Shown: positions 21,101 to 27,769, counted from the stretch's first letter. The stretch: DNA of 33,506 nucleotides from Nemertoderma westbladi (GCA_032718475.1 JAUCBJ010004570.1:1-33506); one strand, 5' to 3'. A program made the numbers and translations. Notes: generated by a model not told the origin, from the sequence alone.

Positions 21101-24100
21101 CCGGGGCGTGGTGTAATATAGTTTGTTGTATCACAGAAAAATTATTAAATAACATTAAACAACCAAAGCCAATTTTACGATAGATTCCCACCCGACTTAC
21201 CTACCCAAATGACCCTCAAACATACCTCTAGTGAGCGGGGAACCCAGGATATGCGTGTGAGGGTGATCCACTTGAATATCGAAACCTGTTAAGGTAGTTG
21301 ATGTATATGAGAACAGAATCCTGCTGCACTTTAATACACAACTTCCAACACAGAATGTAATAAACAGCTCACTGGATTATATTGTCAGTCTGGTGGAGTA
21401 GTCAAATAAATAAATAACGAATACAATACAGGGTGTCCCATTACATTTGATACTTATTTTAATAGAACCGCTCCACATTAATGATTTGCAGTAATTTTGG
21501 TTTCATTGGGTAGCTGGAATCTACTAAATAATATTGTTCTAACTAAAATTAGAGGGGAGGGAGAGGAGAGACTTTATGTTTTCAATAATATTTCATTAAA
21601 TATTCAACGATTCCACACGTTAATTAGGGCACCACATGTCTTGGGAAGGTGAAACTCAAATAACAGTAAAATGAGTTTAAATTTATTTGAAGACAAAAAT
21701 ATTCCAGATGACACCATAATTACTGCAAATCATTAATGATTCAAACCGCCATATTAAAAAAAAAAAACAGATTTCTTTGGGAAACCATTAATCTGTATAA
21801 AAAATCTAGATAAAACATAATTCTAAGTATATAGATAAAGTAGACTGTGTAAATCACATTAAACAGCGCTGCACTGACCAGGGATCGAACTCGGGCCTTT
21901 GGAGTGGATGTCTAGAATGTCGAAACTAGAAGGAGTTCAGTTACTACAATTATATGGAGAGCGGGGTATTCAAATTAAATTATTGTCAAATAATTAAGTA
22001 AATAGTTACACAAAGTGTCTCTACTAACCCAAAGTCTGTAGCATAATTAGTTCGTTAGCTACTAATACTTTCGATTGTTCCTGGAATTCCTGTGATTCCA
22101 CCCTTATTGGCGGGCTGTCCCGGTTGAGACACGCATGCGCCACTCGAATGACGTGCTCCAACTTCCGGGGTTGCTCTTCCACCTTGGCAGCAAGGAACAG
22201 GGCGCACGAAGCAATTTGCTAAAAAAATATTATATAAACATGAAAATAATATTCCCTTTTTACAAATTTTCCTATTTACGGATATTTTATATTATCCGGT
22301 ACTCATTAAATCAGGTATTAGACAATTGTAGCTCACATATAAAAACACTCACATATTTGTGAAATTTCTCCAGAGAATGAAATATGTAGAACCGATGCAT
22401 ATAAACAATAGCAGTATTAATGGCTAGCTGAGATCTGCGAAAAAAATAAAATAACAGAATATCGTGACCATAGAGCCAGAACAACACATACCACAATTTT
22501 TCAAAAAAAAATTTTTCACCAAAATTACTCAAGATGGCGTTCTACATCTTATGTTAAAATCCTAGACTTGTATGTCAGTTCGTTTAGGAGATATGGAAAA
22601 CCAGAACAACCCACACAACATAGAAGTTGAAAACTGTTAGAGGTAAAACAACACATACCACACTTTCCCTATCATACTTTGCCAGGAAAAACACCATTCA
22701 ATAGTCGAGGAATGACGTGAGTTCTTATGTTTCTGCGATAAAATCCTAGAGGTAAAACAACACACACAGACTAGAGTTAATGTTAAATTTCAGTATGTGT
22801 TGTTTTGCCTCTTTGGAAAATAACGAAAAAAACAGTTTTTTTCATTAACAAAATTTATTCTGAATGCTAGCCACTATTATAAAATGTGTCATTGTATCTT
22901 CCCAGACCTCTGTCGAAAAAATTAGGAGACGGGATCCATATAGAGGGAAATGAGAAGGTTTTTTGCATTTTTCTCGAAACCACATTTTTTGGTGAGTGTT
23001 GTTCTGGCTCTTTGGTCACGATATTATACAATAGGAAGATAGAGGGATGGCGTGATGGGGGTACGATACCAGATATTCGCATTAAGTAGATTTCTGGAAA
23101 ACATCAACCCAGCTATTGAGGACCATCTATAACCTGAACCATAATATAAGAACATCGATGTCTTTGCAGACAACTACCGGTATATCGTTGTTCAATTCAA
23201 GCCGCATACTTTGTAAGAGTGCGTTGGTTATGGTATTACCCGCATCCCATCTCGTTCCAGGGTATATAAAGTTTTAGTTCAGCTGAAGAATACTTTTTTT
23301 TCACTTTTCGGTCAAAAATTTATATACTCTAAACAAACTTCTGTGTTACTTTGAGTTTAGCCCCTTTATTAAATAAACGAACGCCCTAAAGTCGGAATGC
23401 CGCAATCTGAGAAAAATTTATATAGGCCTATTTACAATGATGAAGAATTTTGCAGTGTCTTATGGACACATATTTCTATCTTTAACTTGTACGTACACAA
23501 AGATACTAATTCGTTTATTGTTTTGGTTAGAATCAGCCTTTATGTAATCTGAGGTTTTAGTTAAGTCTGGTATTCTTCACATCTGGGCACATTGCATAAT
23601 AGCAGAATATAAATATCATAGTATAAATTATAGTAACAGTCACAGTTCAGTTCACATAGCTGTAGAACTATAGGCGTTCAAAGATTGCAAGAAGTTTTTA
23701 TGCTGAAGGTCATTAATAAATACACAAAATTCTAGAATGTGTTATTTATATTATGAGTTGGTGGGCAACAGCGGGCGGTATGCCTTTACAATATCTTTAT
23801 TGCGTGGCTATTCATACATAAACAAAATGTTCCAGAACATCGTGTACCGTATTTAATAAATGCACCATGACCCGTAAATATATTGTCATTATCTGATGAC
23901 ACGGACCCCCCCCCCCCCAGATTTTTCTACAAATCTTTATTATATTGCTTGAAATTAGAAACACAACTAGTTCCACTCACCGTCGTTGAGCCCATAAAGC
24001 CGGAATTTTCGATTTCGTCTTTAAATTTTTTTAATAAGCGTTTTAAAAAGTGTCTTTTGCGAAATTGCACCCTCCGTATCGTGGCCATTCTTCACATTAG

Positions 24101-26211
24101 TCGTAATTTTTTCATATCATTGGAAAGCTTGCGTTGCAAGGATTCGAAATATGTAACAATATCTGAATTTCATTGAGAAACAGCTGAGATACAGGCGTTC
24201 AAAGATTGCAAGAAGTATCGTTCGCTGAAGGCCATTTATTCTATTAAATAAATAAACAAAATTCTAGAACTTGTTATTTATTTCATGAGTTGATGCTTGG
24301 TGGGCAACAGCGGTATTCCTATCCAATAGCTCTAATGCATATCTCTATTCATACTTAAACAAAATGTTCCAGAACATTGTGTATCTATAGATACACAGAG
24401 TATCTATAGAGTAGTTTTAAATAGAATAGAGTAGTTTTAAATAGAATAAATGGCCTTCAGCGAACGATAATTCTTGCAATCTTTGAACGCCTATCTCTGC
24501 TGTTTCTCAATGAAATTCAGATATTGTTACATATTTCGAAGCTTGCAACGCAAGCTTTCTAATGATATGAAAAAATTACGACTAGACTAATGTGAAGAAT
24601 GTCCACGATACGGAGAGTGCGATTTCGCAAAAGACACTTTTTAAAAACGCTTATTAAAAAGATTTAAAGACGAAATCGAAAATTCCGGCTTCATGGGGTC
24701 AATGACGGTGAGTGGAACTAGTTGTGTTTCAAATTTCAAGCAATATGATAAAGATTTGTAGAAACAATTGGGGGGGGGGGGGGGGGGGGGGGGGGGTCTG
24801 TATCAGAAAATGACACAATATTACGGGTCATGGTGTATAATAAATGGCCTTCAACGAACGATACTTCTTGCAATCTTTGAACGCCTATTATCTCAGCTGT
24901 TTCTCAACGAAATTCAGATATTGTTACATATTTGGAATCCTTGTAACGCAAGCTTTAACCAAAAGCAAGCCGCGAGCAAGACTCGCGAGTATTTCTGCGT
25001 TGGCGGTGTGTTCGGTGTACCCTTAAGGGTGCAAGGAGTTTAGAAATTAGCTGCTCCTGAATTTGCATGCTTTGATTAAAAATTTTTTTTTTAATTTTTT
25101 GGCGAAAATTTTTCCTGTCTATTTTCCCAGTATTTCCCAGAAGAAACAGGGAAATTTGAAAAAATATCAGAGCATTTTCATATCAGCATAATATAGACAG
25201 ACATGTGTAGTAGGCCTAATAAATACCGGTATTTGAAAAAAATGTCTAAGTGATTTCCTACCAGACATGTGTTTAGACTTTTAGACAGTGAGCATACTAC
25301 AGTAGGCCTACTAGAGGCTGCTAGGCCTATACTGTTGTGATAATTTTTTTTTACTAAAACACTTTTTTTACTCTGCGCGCGTGATCAAATGGTGTCCTGT
25401 CCAAGCACTCAACTTCAGGGTGTTTGAGCTACCTCTAAATATATATAATTTGTGCTCAAATTTTACTCAAGGTGTTTTTTTTATCAGAAGAAAGGACTTG
25501 GCACTTGGGGGGGGGTCAGAGGATAATTTCCACAACTTTTAAATTTTACATTGAAATAAGGACCACCGGCACCCTAATACACATGTTTTTTTTAGCGTTT
25601 CAGTGCCCCCAAACCGGAAATTCCCGAATTTTAAAAAAATAAGAATTTTAAAAAATAAAGATGAAATTTCAATTCAAAACTTAAAAATCAATTTCAATTA
25701 GGCAGGCAGCAGGTTACAGTGACGAAATAATCTAACCAAAACAATACACGAGAGTTAATAGCACAGCGCACATGTTACAGTTTATTTTTGCTATTTAGTT
25801 TTGTCAGTTTGTTGTACTATCAAAATCCAAAACGTACACAATGCATCCTCAAATCCTGCCTGGCATCATTGTTAAAACGTACCCAGTATTTGGGAAGGGT
25901 CTACGTTTTAACCAGGCACCAGGGCAGCAGGGTACCGGTACCTTTTCACTTGTTCCCGGCCGGCTGACCGGCAGACCGGTAGCAGGGTTATCATACAGGG
26001 TGAGGGAAGCCAGTTATCACTGTATCATGTTTGTATGGGTAGATAATTTTAACCAGACAACTTACACATTAAGACGTTGACCCATATCTTGAATAAGATT
26101 TGAAGCTTGCTGTCGCCATGCTTTCTCAGTTCCAGCAGATACTCCATCTAATCGAGAAGGACATTTATCGAGATCTTCCTCAGTTATATACCAACGATTT
26201 TCATCATCCAT
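4852..26211 (-). CDS. CCNT: Cyclin T (P-TEFb regulatory subunit), nine-exon gene
   Basis: Cyclin T binds and activates CDK9 to form P-TEFb, the nuclear kinase that releases paused RNA polymerase II (known for the family). Exons read on the minus strand: 26211-26066, 22434-22353, 22218-22029, 21285-21226, 18940-18789, 18656-18517, 14663-14412, 13121-11046, 6174-4852. Splice donors are GTAAGT, GTGAGT, GTTAGT, GTATGT, GTAAGC, GTGAGT, GTTTGT and GTATGT. Diagnostic peptides are [49 protein letters not shown] and [19 protein letters not shown]. Exon lengths sum to 4421, one short of a multiple of three; the deficit maps to exon 6. The product would be 1473 residues, against about 730 for vertebrate cyclin T1/T2. 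The excess is disordered, repeat-rich tail. An in-frame TGA at 26229-26227 lies 15 bases before the ATG. An extra small exon in the 3.85-kb intron 6 cannot be excluded. Confidence 0.93.
5893..6144 (-). repeat. Coding minisatellite, 21-bp unit (DDRTRSV heptads)
   Basis: Twelve uninterrupted 7-residue units at the start of exon 9, mostly DDRTRSV, with [14 protein letters not shown] and DDRNRSV variants, then two decayed units. GDRSRPV recurs every fourth unit, giving an 84-bp higher-order repeat (copies near 5957 and 6041). The product is a mixed-charge Arg/Asp/Ser array, resembling RD/RS-type tracts of splicing and speckle proteins in composition only. Confidence 0.93.
6373..6860. repeat. Foldback-family fragments with GAATTACGACACTATAT ends
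   Basis: Contains GAATTCAGATGTGTTACATA and CCTTGCGCGGCCAGCTTTCC, the arm motifs of the family found intact at 20245-21110, then TGAATTACGACACTATATCG (6657-6676). The inverted form, ATATAGTGTCGTAATTCAAT, lies at 6809-6828. The two end motifs face each other across about 130 bases of AT-rich sequence. Confidence 0.6.
6790..7205. repeat. Foldback-family arm (same type as 20700-21110, inverted)
   Basis: Reads ACACCATGTCCCAGAATATA, TGTCGTAATTCAATG, a poly-C run, ACAAATCGTAATGAGATTGC, ACAGAGATAGTTTCACCTCC, CCTAAAACCTTGTTGGAACT and ATGCAAGGATTCCACATATA. This is the same order, inverted, as the right arm of the foldback at 20245-21110. A single arm remains here. Confidence 0.7.
7215..8885. mobile_element. 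Large foldback element, arms about 360-500 bp
   Basis: The left arm 7215-7573 and right arm 8383-8885 are reverse complements over most of their length. The left arm reads CTCACCGTCGATGACCCCAT, AGTGTCTTTTGAGAAATCGC, ATCTGAATTTCGTTGAGAAA and GGTAAGCGTAGGTAGCCAA; the right arm carries their inverses in reverse order. The roughly 800-base centre has a 27-base poly-G tract, GACAGACAGA low complexity and no coding frame. The left edge abuts another family member (7035-7205), so the exact termini are blurred. Confidence 0.75.
8093..8119 (+). repeat. 27-base poly-G tract
   Basis: Uninterrupted G27, soon followed by mixed C runs. Similar runs lie at 2723-2738, 6295-6312, 6484-6502, 14885-14902, 18684-18700 and 24770-24796 (G), and 6843-6859, 10826-10840, 15673-15694, 23907-23920 and 30068-30097 (C). 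Confidence 0.95.
9905..10610 (+). pseudogene. LINE 3' end: ORF2 C-terminal zinc-knuckle-like region and tail
   Basis: The plus-strand frame [20 protein letters not shown] shifts near 9990 into [55 protein letters not shown] and [13 protein letters not shown], stopping at 10341-10343. The L-R-x-x-x-H-x-L-x-I-E-x-G-x-W...P-R-x-D-R-x-C-x-x-C...D-x-Y-H-F-x-x-x-C pattern is the familiar C-terminal Cys/His region of some LINE ORF2 proteins. About 250 bases of AT-rich 3' tail follow, with AATAAA near 10597. 5'-truncated. Confidence 0.8.
10714..10747. repeat. Perfect 14-bp stem hairpin
   Basis: TGCAACCTGCTCCT (10714-10727), loop CAAACC, and the exact reverse complement at 10734-10747. It lies at the edge of a repeat whose continuation (about 10735-10800) resembles 29965-30035. 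Confidence 0.9.
10735..10800. repeat. Dispersed repeat, partner at 29965-30035
   Basis: Shares the order caggtt(g/a)cag, atttt(t/g)gggag/gagaata, atcagctgtta and acgtcgattttc/gcgtcgaatttc with 29965-30035. Both copies lie about 30 bases before a long poly-C run. Divergent. Confidence 0.5.
11046..13121 (-). CDS. CCNT: Cyclin T exon 8 (residues 342-1033), giant exon with 12-residue repeats
   Basis: Uninterrupted 692 codons after acceptor CTATAG. It opens [20 protein letters not shown], a short charged helix equivalent to the coiled-coil after the SLKEYR motif of vertebrate cyclin T1. Residues about 440-675 are roughly 20 copies of a [12 protein letters not shown]-like unit (36 bases each, two copies shortened to 8 residues). 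The rest is Ser/Lys/Asp-rich disordered sequence, with scattered SP and TP sites and repeats such as [20 protein letters not shown] and [10 protein letters not shown] near the end. It closes with SSKHHHKQ before donor GTATGT at 11040-11045; translation past the donor is intron. No folded domain is visible. The part after the first 24 codons has no vertebrate counterpart I recognise, but the frame fits both neighbours. Confidence 0.88.
12135..12805 (-). repeat. Coding minisatellite, 36-bp unit ([12 protein letters not shown])
   Basis: About 20 head-to-tail units inside exon 8. On the plus strand each reads roughly ttgatcaggtttattgggat followed by ggagtgtgggtgttct. Many units alternate two versions (gtttattggg and cttatttgg), giving a 72-bp higher-order period between about 12460 and 12690. 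Two units near 12330-12370 are 24 bp (KPDQNIPN). All length changes are multiples of three, so the frame is kept. The repeat also leaves other frames open on both strands, which are shadows. Confidence 0.93.
13122..14411. other. CCNT: Cyclin T intron 7
   Basis: A 1.29-kb AT-rich intron. No gene and no clear element, except GAACACAACAGAATAACAGA and the ACAGACACACCGATTGAGTTA kind of motif near 14220-14262, which has the look of a dispersed repeat end. Confidence 0.7.
14412..14663 (-). CDS. CCNT: Cyclin T exon 7 (residues 258-341), Gln/Ala then proline-rich linker
   Basis: Starts [17 protein letters not shown] after a TTTCAG acceptor (14664-14669) and passes through a proline-rich stretch ([20 protein letters not shown]). 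It ends [10 protein letters not shown] before donor GTTTGT at 14406-14411. It is 84 codons in phase 0 at both ends. Vertebrate cyclin T has a serine/proline-rich segment here that ends in a S-L-K/D-K/E-Y-R motif. SINLK joins EYKER of exon 8 to rebuild that motif, which supports the splice. The local GC content is higher than in the surrounding introns, as expected for coding DNA. Confidence 0.88.
16625..16750. repeat. AT-rich (TTTATTATTA)n low-complexity tract
   Basis: Imperfect tandem runs of ATTTATTATTATTTAATTTA type with almost no G or C. Confidence 0.85.
17154..17214 (-). repeat. 61-bp block shared with the LINE at 410-470
   Basis: Reads GCCGGCACAGCATTCTTAAA, ATGCAGCTGCAATGCAGCAT, then GCCGAT and CCTAGTAGTAGTAG. 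The inverse of 410-470 has the same string with about four mismatches. The core ATGCAGCTGCAATGCAGCAT also occurs inverted near 27358-27381. The neighbouring bases do not look like LINE. Confidence 0.8.
18125..18272 (-). mobile_element. tRNA-derived SINE
   Basis: On the minus strand the head reads GACAGCCAGTTTAGTAGATT (A-box-like) and then GTCGCGAGTTCGAGCCCTGT, whose GAGTTCGAGCC is a near-consensus Pol III B box. A TTTATTTATTTA stretch follows near 18160. The tRNA fold is not convincing enough for a functional tRNA. It has the same orientation as the host gene, inside intron 6. Confidence 0.6.
18338..18516. repeat. 23-bp minisatellite ending at the exon 6 donor
   Basis: About seven units of GATATCTCGTCACTATAACT plus ACC, nearly identical (one unit has an extra G at 18477). 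The last unit changes to gatatctcttcactcac and runs into the exon 6 splice donor GTGAGT (minus strand, 18516-18511). Confidence 0.95.
18517..18656 (-). CDS. CCNT: Cyclin T exon 6 with a one-base frame break (residues 211-257)
   Basis: After acceptor ATTAG (18657-18661) the phase-0 frame reads [12 protein letters not shown], matching the family's VSTDGKHWWEYV. That frame then runs into TGA about 30 bases later. From about 18627 another frame carries the expected continuation: [35 protein letters not shown], matching VDxTVTLELLDELTHEFLxxLEKxPxRLKRI. The exon has 140 bases where 141 would keep frame, and both flanking introns are phase 0. One base is therefore missing around GTA-TCGACC. This is a sequencing or assembly indel, a segregating null allele, or less likely programmed -1 shifting, since I see no slippery heptamer. 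The donor is GTGAGT at 18511-18516. Confidence 0.85.
18789..18940 (-). CDS. CCNT: Cyclin T exon 5 (residues 160-210)
   Basis: Encodes [20 protein letters not shown] then [20 protein letters not shown] and [30 protein letters not shown] is almost identical to vertebrate cyclin T1/T2 and starts the second cyclin fold. The acceptor is TTTTTCAG at 18941-18943 and the donor GTAAGC at 18783-18788. The exon ends in phase 0. The end of the exon (ISLTWKDCQ) differs from the usual HLACKWSNWEIP, so local divergence is real but the exon is secure. Confidence 0.95.
19117..19574. mobile_element. hAT-like MITE with CGGGATCCCG-rich ends
   Basis: 458 bp. The left end TTAGTGTTTAAACGGGATC and right end (inverted) ATAGTGTTTGAACGGGATC match, followed on both sides by many CGGGATCGGGAT-type subterminal repeats. 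The flanking 8-mers GTAGGCAC (19109-19116) and GTACGCAC (19575-19582) agree at 7 of 8 positions, fitting an 8-bp target duplication as hAT transposases make. No transposase frame, so non-autonomous. Confidence 0.75.
19790..20050. mobile_element. Second MITE of the same family (261 bp)
   Basis: Ends TTAGTGTTTATACGAGATC and (inverted) TTAGTATTTAAACGGGATC, with CGGGATCCCG/ATCCCGATCCCG subterminal repeats like its neighbour at 19117-19574. I see no matching flanking 8-mer. Confidence 0.7.
20245..21110. mobile_element. Foldback (long hairpin) element, arms about 390 bp
   Basis: The left arm (about 20245-20640) and right arm (about 20700-21110) are inverted copies. The left has GAAACAGAGATAGTTTCACC, AGCGTTTAAAAAAAGGTGTC, AACTAGAAAGTTAGCATTCG and AATAAACGCACACCATTCTG. 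The right has CAGAATGGTGTGCGTTTATT, CGAATGCTAACTTTCTAGTT, CCTTTTCAAACGCTTGTAG and GGTGAAACTATCTCTGTTTC. The loop is about 60 bases. The right end carries GTGTCATTGAATTACGACAC and GGGGCGTGGTGTAATATAG, the family's terminal motif. Confidence 0.85.
21226..21285 (-). CDS. CCNT: Cyclin T exon 4 (residues 140-159)
   Basis: A 60-base exon encoding [19 protein letters not shown]. The DHPHTH motif is nearly invariant in cyclin T and joins the two cyclin folds. The acceptor is TTAACAG ending at 21286 and the donor GTATGT at 21220-21225. It completes a Gly codon from exon 3 and leaves one base for the Val codon of exon 5. After DHPHTHI the peptide departs from the vertebrate KCTQLVRASK pattern, so the linker is lineage-specific. 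Confidence 0.93.
21476..21738. mobile_element. MITE-like element with perfect 21-bp inverted ends (intron 3)
   Basis: The left end CATTAATGATTTGCAGTAAT plus T (21476-21496) and its exact reverse complement at 21718-21738 enclose 221 AT-rich bases with no coding frame. AACCGC occurs just outside each end (21466-21471 and 21743-21748) but not as a clean target duplication. Confidence 0.75.
21870..21925 (-). repeat. tRNA-like (B box) fragment
   Basis: On the minus strand, GGCCCGAGTTCGATCCCTGG contains a Pol III B-box match (GAGTTCGATCC). I find no good A box upstream, so it is a SINE remnant at most. Confidence 0.35.
22029..22218 (-). CDS. CCNT: Cyclin T exon 3 (residues 77-139 plus one base)
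   Basis: Encodes [20 protein letters not shown] followed by [14 protein letters not shown], then a variable stretch and [13 protein letters not shown]. The [17 protein letters not shown] block is the best-conserved signature of cyclin T and K and lies in the CDK9-contacting helices of the first cyclin fold. The acceptor is a TTTTTTTAG tract ending at 22219; the donor is GTTAGT at 22023-22028. The reading frame joins exons 2 and 4 without adjustment. Confidence 0.96.
22353..22434 (-). CDS. CCNT: Cyclin T exon 2 (residues 49-76)
   Basis: Encodes [20 protein letters not shown] followed by LEKFHKY, the MHRFY core of the first cyclin box that packs against CDK9. The acceptor is TTTCGCAG at 22435-22437 and the donor GTGAGT at 22347-22352. 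The phase is one base plus 27 codons. The acceptor lies only about 20 bases from the end of a MITE, so the branch point is probably inside or at the edge of that element. Confidence 0.95.
22459..23024. mobile_element. MITE with 29-bp inverted ends beside exon 2
   Basis: The left end ATATCGTGACCATAGAGCCA plus GAACAACAC (22459-22487) matches the inverse of 22996-23024 at 28 of 29 positions. Inside, AGAGGTAAAACAACACA recurs near 22640 and 22750 with an inverted copy near 22793-22814. No coding frame. Confidence 0.75.
23680..23865. repeat. Left half of an older foldback copy, interrupted by 23866-24838
   Basis: GGCGTTCAAAGATTGCAAGA, CTGAAGGTCATTAATAAATA, TGGGCAACAGCGG and ACAAAATGTTCCAGAACATC follow the order of the central part of other family members (24195-24380). 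The sequence then stops at the inner element's terminus and resumes at 24839. Confidence 0.7.
23866..24838. mobile_element. Complete foldback element nested in a relative
   Basis: The left terminus ACCATGACCCGTAAATATAT and right terminus (inverted) ACCATGACCCGTAATATTGT continue into about 390-bp arms. Conserved blocks include CACTCACCGTCG, GCCGGAATTTTCGATTTCGT, AAAAAGTGTCTTTTGCGAAA and AACAGCTGAGATACAGGCGT with their inverses. The right arm contains a 27-base poly-G run. A TAATAAATG string occurs on both sides (23857-23865 and about 24839-24847), consistent with a target duplication. Confidence 0.8.
24839..24960. repeat. Right half of the older foldback copy
   Basis: ATAAATGGCCTTCAACGAAC, TTGCAATCTTTGAACGCCTA, TTTCTCAACGAAATTCAGAT and GGAATCCTTGTAACGCAAGC continue the family consensus from where 23865 left off, then end abruptly at about 24956. 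Confidence 0.7.
26066..26211 (-). CDS. CCNT: Cyclin T exon 1 (residues 1-48 plus two bases)
   Basis: Starts [20 protein letters not shown] and continues into [17 protein letters not shown], the N-terminal helix and first cyclin-box segment of cyclin T. Vertebrate proteins have the W-(Y/F)-(F)-T-(K/R)-(E/D)-QL...TPSR pattern at the same place. The ATG at 26211 is preceded in frame by TGA at 26229-26227, so it is the natural start unless a 5' splice site intervenes. The exon ends in AATGT followed by donor GTAAGT. Exon 2 supplies the last base of the Val codon. It is too short to stand out as an open frame and was found by homology. Confidence 0.93.
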
Positions 26212-26350
26212 AACTACATGCAAAGGTCAGCCCTATCAGCAACAACATGCCTGTCAGCCTGTCTGTGCTGTGAGCAGTGAGGTGTAAGGCCCTGTTCCAC
26301 CTGCACTGCACTCTACAGCTACAGCTCTACTACAGTCAGACAGTAGGCTA
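26212..26350. promoter_or_regulatory. CCNT: Cyclin T 5' flank (presumed 5'UTR/promoter)
   Basis: About 140 bases between the cyclin T start codon and the TIR element. It contains an in-frame TGA (26229-26227, minus). I see no TATA box or CpG-rich stretch. Transcription start unknown. Confidence 0.3.
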
Positions 26351-27354
26351 GGGGTAGGCAGTCGGTGAGAAGTCAAAAATTGGACTTGAGTCCAAAATTG
26401 GACTTCGACTCCAGTTCAAGTCCAAAATTGGACTTCTACGAGTCCAATATTGGACTTCAAATCAGCCAATTGTTCCAGGGCCTTGGGTAATTGGATCGGG
26501 CGGGATTTTTTTTTTTAATCGAAAATATATCAAAAAATAAGAGTTTTGAACAGGGGGACCTGAAATTCACCAGGGGGAACTCTTTTTATAAGGCTTTGGA
26601 TTTTTACAAAAGTCCAATATTGGACTTTAAGTCCAATTTTGGACGCGACATTGAGAATCAAACTACTTAAATGTACATGACGCATAACAGATGATAGACA
26701 GCCAGACAGCTATTAAGTTAGGCCTATGGAAAGTTACCTTTGCAGCTCTGTATGTATCTTCAGTGTACTGTACTTAGAATATAATGGTACATTCTAGCAT
26801 TCTAGGTACTTTGTACTTTACTTTTAGCATATTGTTTAGTTTACATTCATGTTATGTCTAACCTTACAGCCTTATGTACCCAGGACTTTAAAGTCTTTAG
26901 GACTAGATTAGATTATGCTCCAAGAAATATTTAATTACAAATTATATTTGGTGGAAACTGGTAGCAATGCCAGGTTTGCCAACTGCAGCTGCTGCTAAGG
27001 CTAACTACAGTACACAGTACAATCTACGATTTCCTCTAAGCCTATGGGAGCCCTATCAGAAAGAAATACTACAAGTTGATGCTACCACCATCTCTTCTAA
27101 TTTTTCCATACAACAGGAAGGGTATTTTAAAACGGCTGGATAATGAAAGGGGGTTAACTGATTAGGCCTAACGTGTTGGGGTTTCCACATAATAAGTACA
27201 GAAGTAACACACGTCATAAACCAATTGAGGGAAAGGAACAGGTTACAGATACAGAGGCAGGCTTTTCTAACTAATACAATAAACGGCCCCTTTGACTTTA
27301 CCAATTGAAGGAGCCCTATCACCACATACTACCGGTACTAACTACAATCCAGCA

Positions 27355-27381
27355 ATCGGCATGCTGCATTGCAGCTGCATT
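27355..27381 (+). repeat. Third copy of the ATGCAGCTGCAATGCAGCAT core
   Basis: ATCGGCATGCTGCATTGCAG then CTGCATT; inverted relative to 17154-17214, same orientation on the plus strand as 424-443. It lies about 60-90 bases beyond the stop of the minus-strand LINE fragment at 27440-27640. Confidence 0.8.
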
Positions 27382-27439
27382 ATATATATAGGCCCTATTA
27401 ACGCCTCCACAACTCCCTTACACTCTTACAGCCTTATCA

Positions 27440-27640
27440 CCCATGATATTTGCTAGATCATCCGCATCTTCAAGGCCAGTGTCCTTTGAGACAGTAAGAA
27501 AGATGCGTCTCAAGAAAGTCATGGGCTGTCCACCATGCTTATTTACTCCATGAGGTGCACAGGCTGGTCCTCAGGGCGAAAGCAATGTCCTGCAAAGCGG
27601 AGGCGGCTTCTAGTGTCAAGCTTGGGGGAACTAATGAGAC
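27440..27640 (-). pseudogene. LINE ORF2 C-terminal fragment
   Basis: On the minus strand one frame reads SRLRFAGHCFRPEDQPVHLM, the R-R-L-x-F-A-G-H-C-x-R block of many LINE ORF2 tails. After a stop and a frameshift, MTFLRRIFLTVSKDTGLEDA and DDLANIMGDKAVRV follow and end in TAA/TGA-rich sequence. It is homologous in kind to 2883-3005 (T-Y-I-D-Q-L-x-K-D-T) and has at least one stop and one frameshift. Confidence 0.75.
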
Positions 27641-27769
27641 ACCTCCAACTCCAATGTTATATAGTGTCTGGTTGGAGATGTGTGCATTGTACTTGACACA
27701 GCCTGTCAGTCAAACAGTCAAACAGTGAACCTAATCAAAACAATTAGTCAATAAACATTAACTCAATAA

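Larger units (their letters stand above)
18941..21225. other. CCNT: Cyclin T intron 4 filled with MITEs and a foldback
   Basis: Almost fully occupied by two related inverted-repeat elements (19117-19574 and 19790-20050) and one large hairpin element (20245-21110). No coding frame is supported. Confidence 0.85.
22435..26065. other. CCNT: Cyclin T intron 1
   Basis: A 3.6-kb first intron with a MITE next to the exon 2 acceptor (22459-23024), a nested foldback pair (23680-24960) and low-complexity A/T runs (25080-25110). The stretches 23030-23670 and 24965-26065 show no gene or element I can support. Confidence 0.75.

Noticed and set aside
25841-26080. 79-codon plus-strand frame beginning [15 protein letters not shown]
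   Set aside because: It lies antisense in intron 1, overlaps the cyclin T exon 1 donor, contains TACCGGTACC-type repeats and has no recognisable homology.
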